NCBI GenBank assembly: GCA_035548495.1
Contig: DASZSV010000063.1
Span: forward strand, 45,362-109,361
DNA: 64,000 bases
Direction: 5' to 3'
Source of the DNA: CAILZL01 sp035548495
GTDB lineage: Bacteria > Pseudomonadota > Gammaproteobacteria > Steroidobacterales > Steroidobacteraceae
Positions within the stretch are counted from its first letter, which is position 1; each line of letters opens with the position of its first letter. The notes under the pieces were generated by a model. The model searched no databases and was not told where the DNA came from. It saw only the letters and a program-made list of their open reading frames with translations. This document shows, piece after piece, positions 16,860 through 25,798 of the stretch. The translations under genes and the position numbers were made by a program.

Positions 16860-18445
16860 ACTTCGTCAAATCCCTGTCTCTTGCAATGTTGCTGCTGCTG
16901 TCAGCAGGCACCAATGCGCAAACACCCGCAGCACAAGGCAATGATGCATCAGCGGCAGCACGCTTTGATGTGGAAGTCACCGATGCACCGGCACGTGCCT
17001 TCTTTGAAGGACTGACCGAAGGCACCAGCATGAACATGCTGATTCATCCCGACGTCAGCGGACGCATCACCATGTCATTGAAGCATGTCACCATTGAAGA
17101 AGTGTTGAATGCAACGCGTGACCTGTATGGTTATGACTATCGCCGCATCGCCAACGGTTACATGATCCTGCCGGTGGCGATCCAGACACGCATCTTTCAT
17201 CTCAACTATCTCGACATGCAGCGCTACGGTGTTTCCAAAACCCGTATCAGTTCCGGTCAGGTTACACAGGGTAACAATTCGCAATACGGCGCCAATGCCG
17301 CAGCCAGCACCACGCCCACTGCCACCACAGACCAGAATGGCAAGCCCGTTGTCGATGTCAGCGGTACGGCGGTGGAAACACGCAACGATTCCGATTTCTG
17401 GAAAGGAGTGACCAGCGATCTCAAGGCCATTGTCGGTGACAAGCCCGGCCGCAATGTCGTTGTGAATCCGCAATCGGGCGTGATTGTCATTCGTGCCATG
17501 CCCGACGAATTGCGTGATGCATCGGACTACATCCACAGAACGGCGGATGCAGTCACCCGCGAAGTGGTGCTCGAAGCCAAGATCATCGAAGTGGAACTGG
17601 ATGATGCCTATCAGGCAGGCATCAACTGGGGCGCCATCATTCAACGCGGCGCCAGCCATTACTTCATCGGTCAGTCTGCGCCACCCGGCGGATTCGATAC
17701 CAATCCGCTGACACCCACAGGCAACCCGATTACCGTGGGCCCCGGCAATCCGGTGAACGGACTGATCAATTCAACACTGGGCGGCGCCATCACGCTTGCG
17801 GCGGACACTGCAGACTTCAATTCGTTTATTGAATTGCTGGGTTCGCAGGGTCAAACACATGTGCTCTCCAGTCCGCGTGTGGCCACATTGCAAAACCAGA
17901 AAGCCATCATCAAGGCAGGTTCGGACCAGTTCTATGTCACCGGTGTGGAGAACAACACAACGACGGGTACCGCGACCACCAGCAGCCAGCAGATAGACTT
18001 GACACCATTTTTCTCGGGTGTGGCACTCGATGTCACACCGCAGATCAGTGATGACGGCCATGTGCTGTTGCACATTCATCCGGCCGTGAGTGAAGTCACC
18101 AATCAGATCACCACGCTTTCCGCAGGCAACCAGACTGATGTCTTGCCGCTGGCACTGAGCCAGATTCGCGAATCCGACAGCATGGTGCGCGCCAAGAGCG
18201 GACAGATCATTGTCATCGGCGGCTTGATGCGGCAAACACGCGAGAATCAGGCATATAAAACGCCGTTGCTGGGCGACATTCCTTTGCTCGGCAAATTGTT
18301 CCGCAGCGAACGCAAGCAATCGAAGACGGTCGAGCTGGTCATACTGCTGCGCCCCCAGGTGGTTGACGATGGCGACTGGCAGGCACTGGTGGATGAACCC
18401 ACTGCACGCATTGATGAGCTGAAGAAGCAGGGTCATTTGCAGTGA
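16856..18445 (+). CDS. mshL: MshL outer-membrane secretin
   Basis: 529 residues with a cleavable signal peptide (LAMLLLLSAGTNAQ). Unlike many MshL proteins it shows no lipobox Cys, so outer-membrane targeting may need a different route. The N-terminal STN-like domain (about 40-120) and N1 domain are followed by the secretin domain with VVLEAKIIEVELDDAYQAGINW (about 238-259) and the closing signature IVIGGLMRQ, TPLLGDIPLLGKLFRS (about 445-480). It forms the pore through which the pilus leaves the cell. Confidence 0.93.
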   Translation: MNFVKSLSLAMLLLLSAGTNAQTPAAQGNDASAAARFDVEVTDAPARAFFEGLTEGTSMNMLIHPDVSGRITMSLKHVTIEEVLNATRDLYGYDYRRIANGYMILPVAIQTRIFHLNYLDMQRYGVSKTRISSGQVTQGNNSQYGANAAASTTPTATTDQNGKPVVDVSGTAVETRNDSDFWKGVTSDLKAIVGDKPGRNVVVNPQSGVIVIRAMPDELRDASDYIHRTADAVTREVVLEAKIIEVELDDAYQAGINWGAIIQRGASHYFIGQSAPPGGFDTNPLTPTGNPITVGPGNPVNGLINSTLGGAITLAADTADFNSFIELLGSQGQTHVLSSPRVATLQNQKAIIKAGSDQFYVTGVENNTTTGTATTSSQQIDLTPFFSGVALDVTPQISDDGHVLLHIHPAVSEVTNQITTLSAGNQTDVLPLALSQIRESDSMVRAKSGQIIVIGGLMRQTRENQAYKTPLLGDIPLLGKLFRSERKQSKTVELVILLRPQVVDDGDWQALVDEPTARIDELKKQGHLQ

Positions 18446-18476
18446 ATGAACATGAACTACATTGACTAACCAACAC

Positions 18477-20246
18477 ATGAACGATCCACGCAGAAAAAAA
18501 GTCCGTCTCGGTGAGTTGCTGGTTGAATGCGGCATCATCACCGAAGAACAGCTGTCCAGTGCTCTGGCGGAACAGAAACGCACCGGACACAAGTTCGGCC
18601 GCGTGCTCACCGAAATGAATCTGGTGCGCGATGAAACATTGCAGGAAGTACTGGCACAGCATCTGAAAATTCCATTCGTCGATCTCAAGCAGGCCACACT
18701 GGATCCGGCCACGGTGCAATTGCTGCCCGAAGCCCTGGCCCGCCGTTTTCGCGCGCTGGTGTTGCAGGCCGATGCACGCAGTCTGCTGGTGGGCATGGCC
18801 GACCCCACTGACCTGATTGCTTACGATGAACTGGTAACGCGATTGAAGAAACCATTGCGTCTGGCACTGGTGAAAGAAAGCGATCTGCTCAAGATCATCG
18901 ACTCCGCGTATCGCCGCACCGATGAAATCGCGTCGATTGCACAGGAAGTGCGTGACGAATTGCGCGATGGTGATATCGACATTGAACATCTTGCGGTTGA
19001 AGACGGTTCCGCTGATGCGCCGGTGATCCGCCTGATACAAACCATGTTTCACGATGCCATCCAGTTGCGCGCATCGGACTTGCACATTGAACCCGGCGAG
19101 AATGCACTGCGCGTGCGGCAACGCATTGATGGTGTGCTGCAGGAACAGAACATTGACGGCCGTCGCGTTGCGGGCGCACTGGTCACACGATTGAAACTGA
19201 TGTGCGGACTCGACATTGCCGAAAAGCGCCTGCCGCAGGACGGCCGTTTCTCCGTGAAGGTCAATAACAAATCCATTGATGTGCGTCTGTCCACCATGCC
19301 CACGCAATTCGGCGAATCGGTGGTGATGCGTTTGCTGGATCAATCCGCCAACCTGATGACGCTGGAACAACTGGGCATGCCGGAAAGAATGCTGGAGCGT
19401 TTCCGTGCATTGATCGAACGCAGCGCCGGCATGCTGCTGGTCACCGGCCCCACCGGCAGCGGCAAGACCACCACACTGTACTCTGCACTCAATTATCTCA
19501 ATCGCTCTGACACAAAAATCATCACGGTTGAAGATCCGGTTGAATACCGTCTTGATCGTATCAACCAGGTTCAGGTGAATCAGAAAATCGGTCTGGACTT
19601 TGCGCGTGTGTTGCGTACCACATTGCGCCAGGATCCGGACATCATTCTCATCGGTGAAATGCGTGATCAGGAAACCGTGGACATCGGTTTGCGCGCCGCC
19701 ATCACCGGTCATCTGGTGTTTTCAACCTTGCATACGATGAATTCCATTTCCACAGTGAATCGCCTGCTCGACATGGGCGCGGCGGGATTCATGATTGCCA
19801 CGGCATTGCATGGCGTGGTCGCACAGCGTCTGGTGCGCCGCGTGTGTGACAACTGCGCGCATCCGGTGGAACCGGATGAACACCAGCTTGCATGGTTGCA
19901 ATCACAGGTGGGTTCATCGCTGAACGGAATGCAGTTCCAGCAAGGCGATGGTTGCAGTTATTGCAACCTCTCCGGTTATCGCGGCCGCGTGGCCGTGTAT
20001 GAATTGCTGGAGCTGGATCGCGGCCTGACTGATGCCATTCGTCGCAATGATTCCATCGCCTTTGCAGCCGCCGCACGCAGTCGTCCCGGATTCATTTCAT
20101 TGACGCAAAGCGCGATACAACTGGCTGCACAAGGCATTACCACCATCAGCGAAGCCATTGGTGTCACCAGCGGCGTGGAAGAAAGTGATGATCCATTGCT
20201 CGCCGATGCGCTGACTGAACAACATCTGCGGCAAGAGCGTGCCTGA
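18477..20246 (+). CDS. mshE: MshE, pilus extension ATPase
   Basis: 589 residues from ATG 18477; a TTG five codons earlier is possible. The N-terminal MshEN domains (about 8-150, starting KVRLGELLVECGIIT) have the repeated Leu/Gly pattern that binds cyclic di-GMP in Vibrio MshE. The AAA+ core has Walker A GPTGSGKT (about 324-331), Asp box, Walker B ILIGEMRD and His box; the C-terminal zinc site is seen as CDNC and CSYC. mshM and mshN, normally between mshL and mshE, are missing: MshE starts 32 bases after the mshL stop. Confidence 0.94.
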   Translation: MNDPRRKKVRLGELLVECGIITEEQLSSALAEQKRTGHKFGRVLTEMNLVRDETLQEVLAQHLKIPFVDLKQATLDPATVQLLPEALARRFRALVLQADARSLLVGMADPTDLIAYDELVTRLKKPLRLALVKESDLLKIIDSAYRRTDEIASIAQEVRDELRDGDIDIEHLAVEDGSADAPVIRLIQTMFHDAIQLRASDLHIEPGENALRVRQRIDGVLQEQNIDGRRVAGALVTRLKLMCGLDIAEKRLPQDGRFSVKVNNKSIDVRLSTMPTQFGESVVMRLLDQSANLMTLEQLGMPERMLERFRALIERSAGMLLVTGPTGSGKTTTLYSALNYLNRSDTKIITVEDPVEYRLDRINQVQVNQKIGLDFARVLRTTLRQDPDIILIGEMRDQETVDIGLRAAITGHLVFSTLHTMNSISTVNRLLDMGAAGFMIATALHGVVAQRLVRRVCDNCAHPVEPDEHQLAWLQSQVGSSLNGMQFQQGDGCSYCNLSGYRGRVAVYELLELDRGLTDAIRRNDSIAFAAAARSRPGFISLTQSAIQLAAQGITTISEAIGVTSGVEESDDPLLADALTEQHLRQERA

Positions 20247-21475
20247 TGCCCATGTACAGTTACAAAGGCCGTTCCGCGCGCGGCGAACTGATAACCGGCC
20301 GTCTTGATGGCGATACGGCCGACAATGTTGCTGCGCGATTGTTGAATGGCGGCATTACACCAGTGGAAATCACCGCACTCGCCGCCAGCAACGACATTGA
20401 TCTGTCGCGCTTTTCAAAAATGATTGGCGCAGGAAAGCCCACCATTGCCGATCTGGTGTTGTTTTCGCGGCAGATGTTCACCATCACCAAGGCGGGCATT
20501 CCATTGTTGCGCGGCATGCGCAGCCTCGCCATGTCCACGCACAACACCATTCTGCGTGAAGCAATGGAAGACATACTTGCCAGCCTGGAATCAGGACGCG
20601 ATCTTGCTTCCAGTTTTGCAAGGCACCCCGATATTTTTCCACCGCTGTACATCAGCATCGTGCGCGTCGGCGAATCCACCGGTACGCTGGAGACTTCTTT
20701 CAAACGCATGGCCGAATACCTTGAACAGGATCAGCAGACACAGCAGCGTGTAAAATCTGCAATGCGTTATCCCATTATAGTAATGGTGGTGATTGCGGTA
20801 GCCATCGGCATTCTCACCACCTTCGTGATTCCGCGATTTGCCCCGCTGTTCCGCGCGCTGGGTAACGACATTCCATTGCCCACGCGCATCATCATGGGAG
20901 TGTCGGAATTTGCACAGCATTACTGGTACGTGGTGTTATTGGGCATCGCTGCCATTGTCTTTGGCGTGCGTCAATATCTGCGCACACCACGCGGACGTTT
21001 TCAATGGGATGAATGGCGATTGAAAATTCCCGTGCTGGGAAAGCTCACGCATCAAGCCATTCTTGCGCGCGTCAGCCGTTCATTGTCGATTTCATTGACG
21101 GCAGGCATGCCCATGATCCAGACGCTGAATGTCATCGCCAAATCATCCGGCAACGAATTCATGGCTGATCGCATCAATCGTCTGCGCCTTGCCGTGGAAC
21201 GCGGCGATCCGCTCAGCCGTGCCGCGGCCGGTGTGGAAATGTTTCCGCCCCTGGTGTTGCAGATGATGACCGTCGGCGAAGAAACCGGCGAACTCGCAGA
21301 ACTGCTGGATGAAGTGGCCGAGTTCTATGAACGCGAAGTGGACTACGCACTCAAGAATCTCAGCGCCGCCATCGAACCCATTCTCATCATCTTTGTCGGC
21401 GGCATGGTGTTGATACTCGCGCTGGGCGTGTTCCTGCCCATGTGGAACATGATCGCCAAGGTGGGTGGACAGTAG
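20246..21475 (+). CDS. mshG: MshG, inner-membrane platform protein
   Basis: 409 residues, PilC/GspF family. It has two repeated T2SF domains with three transmembrane helices (about 170-190, 225-245, 378-400). Family motifs include LVLFSRQMFTITKAGIPLLRGM near residue 70 and LLDEVAEFYEREVDYALKNL near 350. It transmits ATPase motion to the pilins. The start overlaps the mshE stop by one base, and this is the last msh gene in the window. Confidence 0.93.
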   Translation: MPMYSYKGRSARGELITGRLDGDTADNVAARLLNGGITPVEITALAASNDIDLSRFSKMIGAGKPTIADLVLFSRQMFTITKAGIPLLRGMRSLAMSTHNTILREAMEDILASLESGRDLASSFARHPDIFPPLYISIVRVGESTGTLETSFKRMAEYLEQDQQTQQRVKSAMRYPIIVMVVIAVAIGILTTFVIPRFAPLFRALGNDIPLPTRIIMGVSEFAQHYWYVVLLGIAAIVFGVRQYLRTPRGRFQWDEWRLKIPVLGKLTHQAILARVSRSLSISLTAGMPMIQTLNVIAKSSGNEFMADRINRLRLAVERGDPLSRAAAGVEMFPPLVLQMMTVGEETGELAELLDEVAEFYEREVDYALKNLSAAIEPILIIFVGGMVLILALGVFLPMWNMIAKVGGQ

Positions 21476-21522
21476 GCTATTGTTTAACGCAGGGCTGCGA
21501 TAACGCACAGCAACCCCTCCTT

Positions 21523-21548
21523 TTATCCCTGCAACTTATCCCTGCAAC
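21523..21548. repeat. Tandem 13-bp direct repeat
   Basis: The unit TTATCCCTGCAAC occurs twice with no spacer in the gap between mshG and the truncated CNB-rhodanese gene. No coding or promoter signal was found in 21476-21606; the gap looks like remains of rearranged DNA. Confidence 0.5.
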
Positions 21549-21606
21549 CCTTGCGACATAGGACTCAGTGTTCCCAATACTCCACCTGCCCATCATTGAT
21601 CTTCTC

Positions 21607-21646
21607 GATTGTTGGGCTTCGAAGACTCAGCCCAACCTACCGCGCT
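21607..21646 (+). repeat. 40-bp palindromic repeat, copy 1
   Basis: Contains the complementary arms TTGGGCT and AGCCCAA. A copy with one mismatch (39 of 40 identical) lies at 22630-22669 in the same orientation. The two copies bracket the CNB-rhodanese gene, and copy 1 replaces its 5' end. Similar TTGGGCT...AGCCCAA elements are widespread short repeats in proteobacteria. Confidence 0.75.
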
Positions 21647-22553
21647 GACTGGCGTGGTTGAATTACTGCAAAACGGCGAATCTGTTGGCATCGTCCGTGG
21701 CGGCACGCCGGAAGCGCGCAATCCGCTCTCGCAAAACATGCCGCGCCGGCACACGGCGGTGGTGGCTTCGAACAAAATAGAATTGCTGGTCATCGACAGC
21801 GACTTACTCGACGTGATGCTGACCTGGGATCAAACCGGATCATATGAAGTGGGTGAACTTGGCGCGACGGGTAAATTGCTCGAGGTAGCCGACGATGGCG
21901 ATGACTGGATGACCGCCCTGCTGCAGACCAAAGCATTTCACAAAGTTCCTCCGGCCAACATTCAGGCCATTTTCATGCGCATGCAGCGCGTGGATGTTCG
22001 CACTGGCGAGATCATCATCAAACAAGGCGATGAAGGCGATTATTTCTATGTCATCGTCAAGGGCAAGTGCCTGGTGACGCGCGACACGCCACTGAACAAG
22101 GATGGCGTAAAACTCGCCGAATTGGGCATTGGTGAATCATTTGGCGAAGAAGCCCTGATCTCCGACGCCAAACGCAATGCCAACGTCACCATGCTCACCG
22201 ATGGGTCCTTGATGCGCCTGAACAAGGAAGACTTCAAGTCGCTGCTGAATGAACCATTACTCGAATATGTAGACGTAGCGCAGGCACAAAAGCTGGCAGC
22301 ACAAGGTGCAGTATGGCTGGATGTTCGCCTGCCTTCGGAATTTGAAAACAAACGCTTGCCACGTGCCGTCAATATTCCGCTGTACTTCATGCGCCTGAAA
22401 CTCAAGACGCTGGACCGCAAGCTTAACTACATTTGTTATTGCGATACCGGCCGACGCAGTTCTGCCGCCGCCTATATTTTGTCGGAGCGCGGATTTCATT
22501 CTTATGTGCTGCGTGGCGGTTTGCAGGCGATTCCTGCGAACCTGTTGAAGTGA
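21611..22553 (+). pseudogene. Cyclic-nucleotide-binding and rhodanese protein, 5' truncated
   Basis: The recognisable protein begins inside a cyclic-nucleotide-binding (CNB) domain (VVELLQNGESVGIV), has a linker, a complete second CNB domain (about 95-220, with IIKQGDEGDYFYVIVKG and FGEEALISD) and a C-terminal rhodanese domain (about 225-310, with active-site loop CYCDTGRRSS). Relatives have roughly 50 to 60 further residues completing the first CNB domain. Here that part is replaced by the 40-bp repeat, and the only upstream start is a TTG within the repeat (21609 or 21612). No promoter was seen. Probably a damaged remnant, but translation from TTG cannot be excluded. Confidence 0.7.
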
Positions 22554-22629
22554 TTGAGCAGCACACAGAAGGTGCCGGTCTTGTTGTCGATACCCACATA
22601 ACTGTAGCGGTGTTAGTCTGATCCGGTTT

Positions 22630-22669
22630 GATTGTTGGGCTTCGAAGATTCAGCCCAACCTACCGCGCT
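22630..22669 (+). repeat. 40-bp palindromic repeat, copy 2
   Basis: Second copy of the element at 21607, same orientation, one base different. It lies 76 bases after the CNB-rhodanese stop. The opposite-strand lipoprotein gene ends inside it (stop 22660-22662), so its last residues are encoded by the repeat. Confidence 0.75.
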
Positions 22670-23121
22670 CTAATTGGACGAATCTCTGACACTATAAGAT
22701 ATATTCCAGGCGCAAATGTGCAGTAAGGATACACCTTAATTCCATTAATCGAATACCACGGATATATACCATCACTATTGCGGTGTATTAATTCTAGAAT
22801 GCCGCTTATACGCGCAGTGAAATTACCAGCCTTATACCTTTCCGCTATATTATTGGGAATAACCAACTGCAAACAACCGTCTCCCAACAACAAGAATTGT
22901 TGACCACGCCGCTTCATGTTTATTTGCCCTTCGACTGTAATTACTTGTTTCCAGTCAAAACTGGAATCATCTTTTTTGGACGATTGCAATATCGCTCTTA
23001 GCTCATCTAGGCTGAGCCTCAAGTCATCATGTGCAATTGTCATTGATTTAGGCTGTTGAGAGTTACAACCGCACAATAGAAACATAATAATTAGCGCAGT
23101 TAAGATCGGTCTAAACGACAT
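22660..23121 (-). CDS. Small lipoprotein, candidate Rhs immunity protein
   Basis: 153 residues from ATG 23121 (MSFRPILTALIIMFLLCGCN); the lipobox LLCGC predicts a lipid-anchored periplasmic protein. The rest is mixed alpha/beta with SSFDWKQVITVEGQINMKRR and no known family. The start follows the Rhs gene stop by one base, so the genes are cotranscribed and coupled. Being last in an Rhs operon, directly after the variable C-terminal tip, is the usual place for an immunity gene; a lipoprotein would protect against a toxin acting in the periplasm. This role is inference. Its last residues are encoded by the repeat at 22630. Confidence 0.7.
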   Translation of the reverse strand: MSFRPILTALIIMFLLCGCNSQQPKSMTIAHDDLRLSLDELRAILQSSKKDDSSFDWKQVITVEGQINMKRRGQQFLLLGDGCLQLVIPNNIAERYKAGNFTARISGILELIHRNSDGIYPWYSINGIKVYPYCTFAPGIYLIVSEIRPIRAR

Positions 23122-23122
23122 A

Positions 23123-25786
23123 TTATTCGCAGCCTTGTGTTTCAGCACCATGTCCAGTACTACCCTGATTTAGTTCATTAATCATAGACTGCACTCCGAA
23201 TTTACCTGTGTCACCCCATGAACCAATAACTACTCGCGCTCGATACTTACCACCAACTTTCTCTACAACGCTAATTCCGGAGTCATATACAACGTACGCA
23301 GACATGCCCGCAGCTCGAGCTGTACTGGTATCATCAGGGCCTATACCACTTTGGATATCTGTTCCATGAGTGTGTCCAATAGCATCCGCTCCATTTATTT
23401 CAGTTCGATTGAGCGTGTGCTCTTCAACTTTCACATTATGAGGACATGTCAGTATTTTGGTCGAGACTAATGTAAGCGGCTGTAAGGTGCCATTCACAAT
23501 CTTGAACGCCACTTCTCCCGGTTTACGTACGCCTCGATGCAGGTCGGGTCCGCTTCCCTTATGTTTTCTCCTCCCCTCAACTACCAACTCATCCAATTGA
23601 TCATTCTTCTCCTTATCTTCAGCAGATTGTGGATCAGCATCTTTGTCGCCCACACAATTTGGTAACTTCTTTGTTCCGTCTGGTGTTATTACTTCACAAT
23701 TATCTAACCCGGAAGGGTCTATATTATCCATCGGATCATTCCCAACGTAACTATATAGATCCATATCATCTGCGTAAAAGATCGGATCGGTCTGCATGAA
23801 CCGACCTTGATACGGCGAATACCATCGGGCTTTATAGTAATTCAGCTTGAGTGCCTTGAACCACAACTGTCCGGTGTAGCCAAACCGGTAGTCGCTGGTG
23901 TTGCCTGGGATACCATAGTTATCATACTTGTACTTGGTGATCGCATTACCGTTGTTGTCGCTCAATGCAATGATGCTGCCCTGATGATCTGCGTACAGGT
24001 ATTGTCGGGAGCCCACCCCTACGCCGGTACCGTTGTATTGAACCAGCGGGTCATCCACTTGGTCGCCATGTACGTAACGTTTACTCATCGCGCCGTTAAC
24101 GTATTCTGCCACCAGCGCATTGTTATCCCACAGAAATTGAGTCGTCGTGCCACTGATCGTGGCCTGGAACAATCTGCCCATTGGATCATAAACAATATCC
24201 GCAGGAACGCCACCCCTGACGGTGACCAGATGATTCTCCATGTCATAGGTGTAGGTATTGGTGCCATCACTGGTTTCATTGCCGTTGGGGTCGTAACCGA
24301 TGCTGACGCCGTTAATAGTTTTATATTGATTCAATCCATTGGGTGCGTAGGCACCCGTCTTGTTGTCATTGCCCTGATAGCTGTACGTGGTATTGCTTTG
24401 AGTCAATTGAGTGATTTGACTGGCTGCGTTGTAGCCGAATGTATTGGTTAGATCGTCTGCCGTACCTTTTAGATCATGCGTTAAGGTTAGAACACGATTA
24501 GCATTGTCCAACGTAATGGAGGAGACCGATACCGTGCCGTTGCGCGCGACGTAGCTTAAACTACCATTCGTTTGATAAGTGGCCGTGAGCAGTGATGCCG
24601 TACTGGGATTGGCACACGATGCGGCATTCTCACAGATGACATTCAGCCGGTTCAGGCCATCAAACCCATACTGGAAGTAATTGCCATCCGGATGGGTCAT
24701 GCGGGTACGATTGCCGTTATTGTCGTACTGATAACTCAATGTGCGTGATACGCCACCCATAGTATCGGTACTGGTGGCGATGCGGCCAAAGCCATCGTAA
24801 GTAGTGTAGATGCCCGCACCACTGTCGCTGCCATACGCCGCATGCTGTATCAAGCCGCGTGCATCGTAATCGTAGTACACATCCGGTGAATAGGTGTTAT
24901 CGGACAGGTCCTTGGTGATCAGATGATTGTCGGCATCGTAACTGTAAGTAATGGTCTTGCCATTGCGTTTGCGTTCAGTTTGTACATTGCCGTTGGCGTC
25001 ATAAGTATATTGATCATAGTCATTGTAATTAGTGATGCCACTTGTTGTAGGGTCAGGGTAATAACGTCGCCATAATCGGCCATAGGAATCATAGGCATAC
25101 CTCGTTAGAAATCCCCTGGCGTCGGTTTGAGTACTAAGTAATCTGCTTGCATAGGTATTAGTGACATAGACTTCGTCAAGCGGGGTTCCCACTCCACGCT
25201 CTTCCGTCAGCACCTGATCGAATACATTTTCGTATGTGTAACGATAAATTCGATCCGGCTGAGTGGAATCGCGGGAACGCTGCGTGCAGGCATCGACATA
25301 AGTTTGGCTGAAGGTGGGCTTGCTCATGCGGACGGCCTTGCATAGCACGTGATTGGCCGTGTCATAACTATATTCGACTTCCGACTCGGCGGTCACACCG
25401 TCGCGGCCAATTCCCAGCTCTTGTGTCTTTCTGCCGTAACTATCGTAGCTGATGAGTGTGGTGCTAAAGATATTGGACCCACTAAAGCGGTAGCTGGCCC
25501 ACAACGCAACATCCACTGTTTCATCCGGCCAGTTACTCAATTGTCCTTGTTCAACCTTGATCAACAACCCCGTCGAATCATAAGTATTTCGGGTCGCCAG
25601 TAAACGCAGTGGCCCACTGCCATCGGGATCCGGCGCAATAGTACCGGTTACTTGCCCTGCAACGTTGTAACGTGTAGCGGTCATGTACGGCGTTTCAGAT
25701 TGTGCGGCATGCGCATTGATAACGCAGAGGCTTATCCATGCTGCAACAAGAAGACTTGCAACTTTGATATTAATGATTGTTTTCAT
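23123..25786 (-). CDS. Secreted RHS-repeat protein with variable C-terminal domain
   Basis: 887 residues with a Sec signal peptide (ends NAHAAQ). After it comes the conserved opening GTIAPDPDGSGP known from split RHS proteins, then many YD repeats (about 100-600), and the RHS core with GRFMQTDPIFYADDMDLYSY and the end marker DPSGL (about 689-693). The last 190 residues are a different domain, AT-richer, with GHTHGTDIQSG (805-807 is His-Thr-His) and an Asp pair 11-12 residues later, reminiscent of the JAB/DUF4329 metal-binding fold but lacking the Ser at the usual place. I infer an effector or toxin tip exposed by RHS processing. It is third in a four-gene operon. Confidence 0.85.
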   Translation of the reverse strand: MKTIINIKVASLLVAAWISLCVINAHAAQSETPYMTATRYNVAGQVTGTIAPDPDGSGPLRLLATRNTYDSTGLLIKVEQGQLSNWPDETVDVALWASYRFSGSNIFSTTLISYDSYGRKTQELGIGRDGVTAESEVEYSYDTANHVLCKAVRMSKPTFSQTYVDACTQRSRDSTQPDRIYRYTYENVFDQVLTEERGVGTPLDEVYVTNTYASRLLSTQTDARGFLTRYAYDSYGRLWRRYYPDPTTSGITNYNDYDQYTYDANGNVQTERKRNGKTITYSYDADNHLITKDLSDNTYSPDVYYDYDARGLIQHAAYGSDSGAGIYTTYDGFGRIATSTDTMGGVSRTLSYQYDNNGNRTRMTHPDGNYFQYGFDGLNRLNVICENAASCANPSTASLLTATYQTNGSLSYVARNGTVSVSSITLDNANRVLTLTHDLKGTADDLTNTFGYNAASQITQLTQSNTTYSYQGNDNKTGAYAPNGLNQYKTINGVSIGYDPNGNETSDGTNTYTYDMENHLVTVRGGVPADIVYDPMGRLFQATISGTTTQFLWDNNALVAEYVNGAMSKRYVHGDQVDDPLVQYNGTGVGVGSRQYLYADHQGSIIALSDNNGNAITKYKYDNYGIPGNTSDYRFGYTGQLWFKALKLNYYKARWYSPYQGRFMQTDPIFYADDMDLYSYVGNDPMDNIDPSGLDNCEVITPDGTKKLPNCVGDKDADPQSAEDKEKNDQLDELVVEGRRKHKGSGPDLHRGVRKPGEVAFKIVNGTLQPLTLVSTKILTCPHNVKVEEHTLNRTEINGADAIGHTHGTDIQSGIGPDDTSTARAAGMSAYVVYDSGISVVEKVGGKYRARVVIGSWGDTGKFGVQSMINELNQGSTGHGAETQGCE

Positions 25787-25798
25787 GATGCTTCTTCC

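Noticed and set aside
17771..18808. 345-codon minus-strand ORF opposite mshL and mshE
   Set aside because: It spans two real genes on the other strand and shows no domain.
18339..19712. 457-codon minus-strand ORF opposite mshL/mshE
   Set aside because: It is a shadow of the plus-strand mshE frame, with odd composition (His, Gln and Cys runs) and no family pattern.
21607..22669. Composite transposon made by the two 40-bp repeats
   Set aside because: No transposase lies between them, the copies are direct, and no target duplication was seen; they look like dispersed palindromes.
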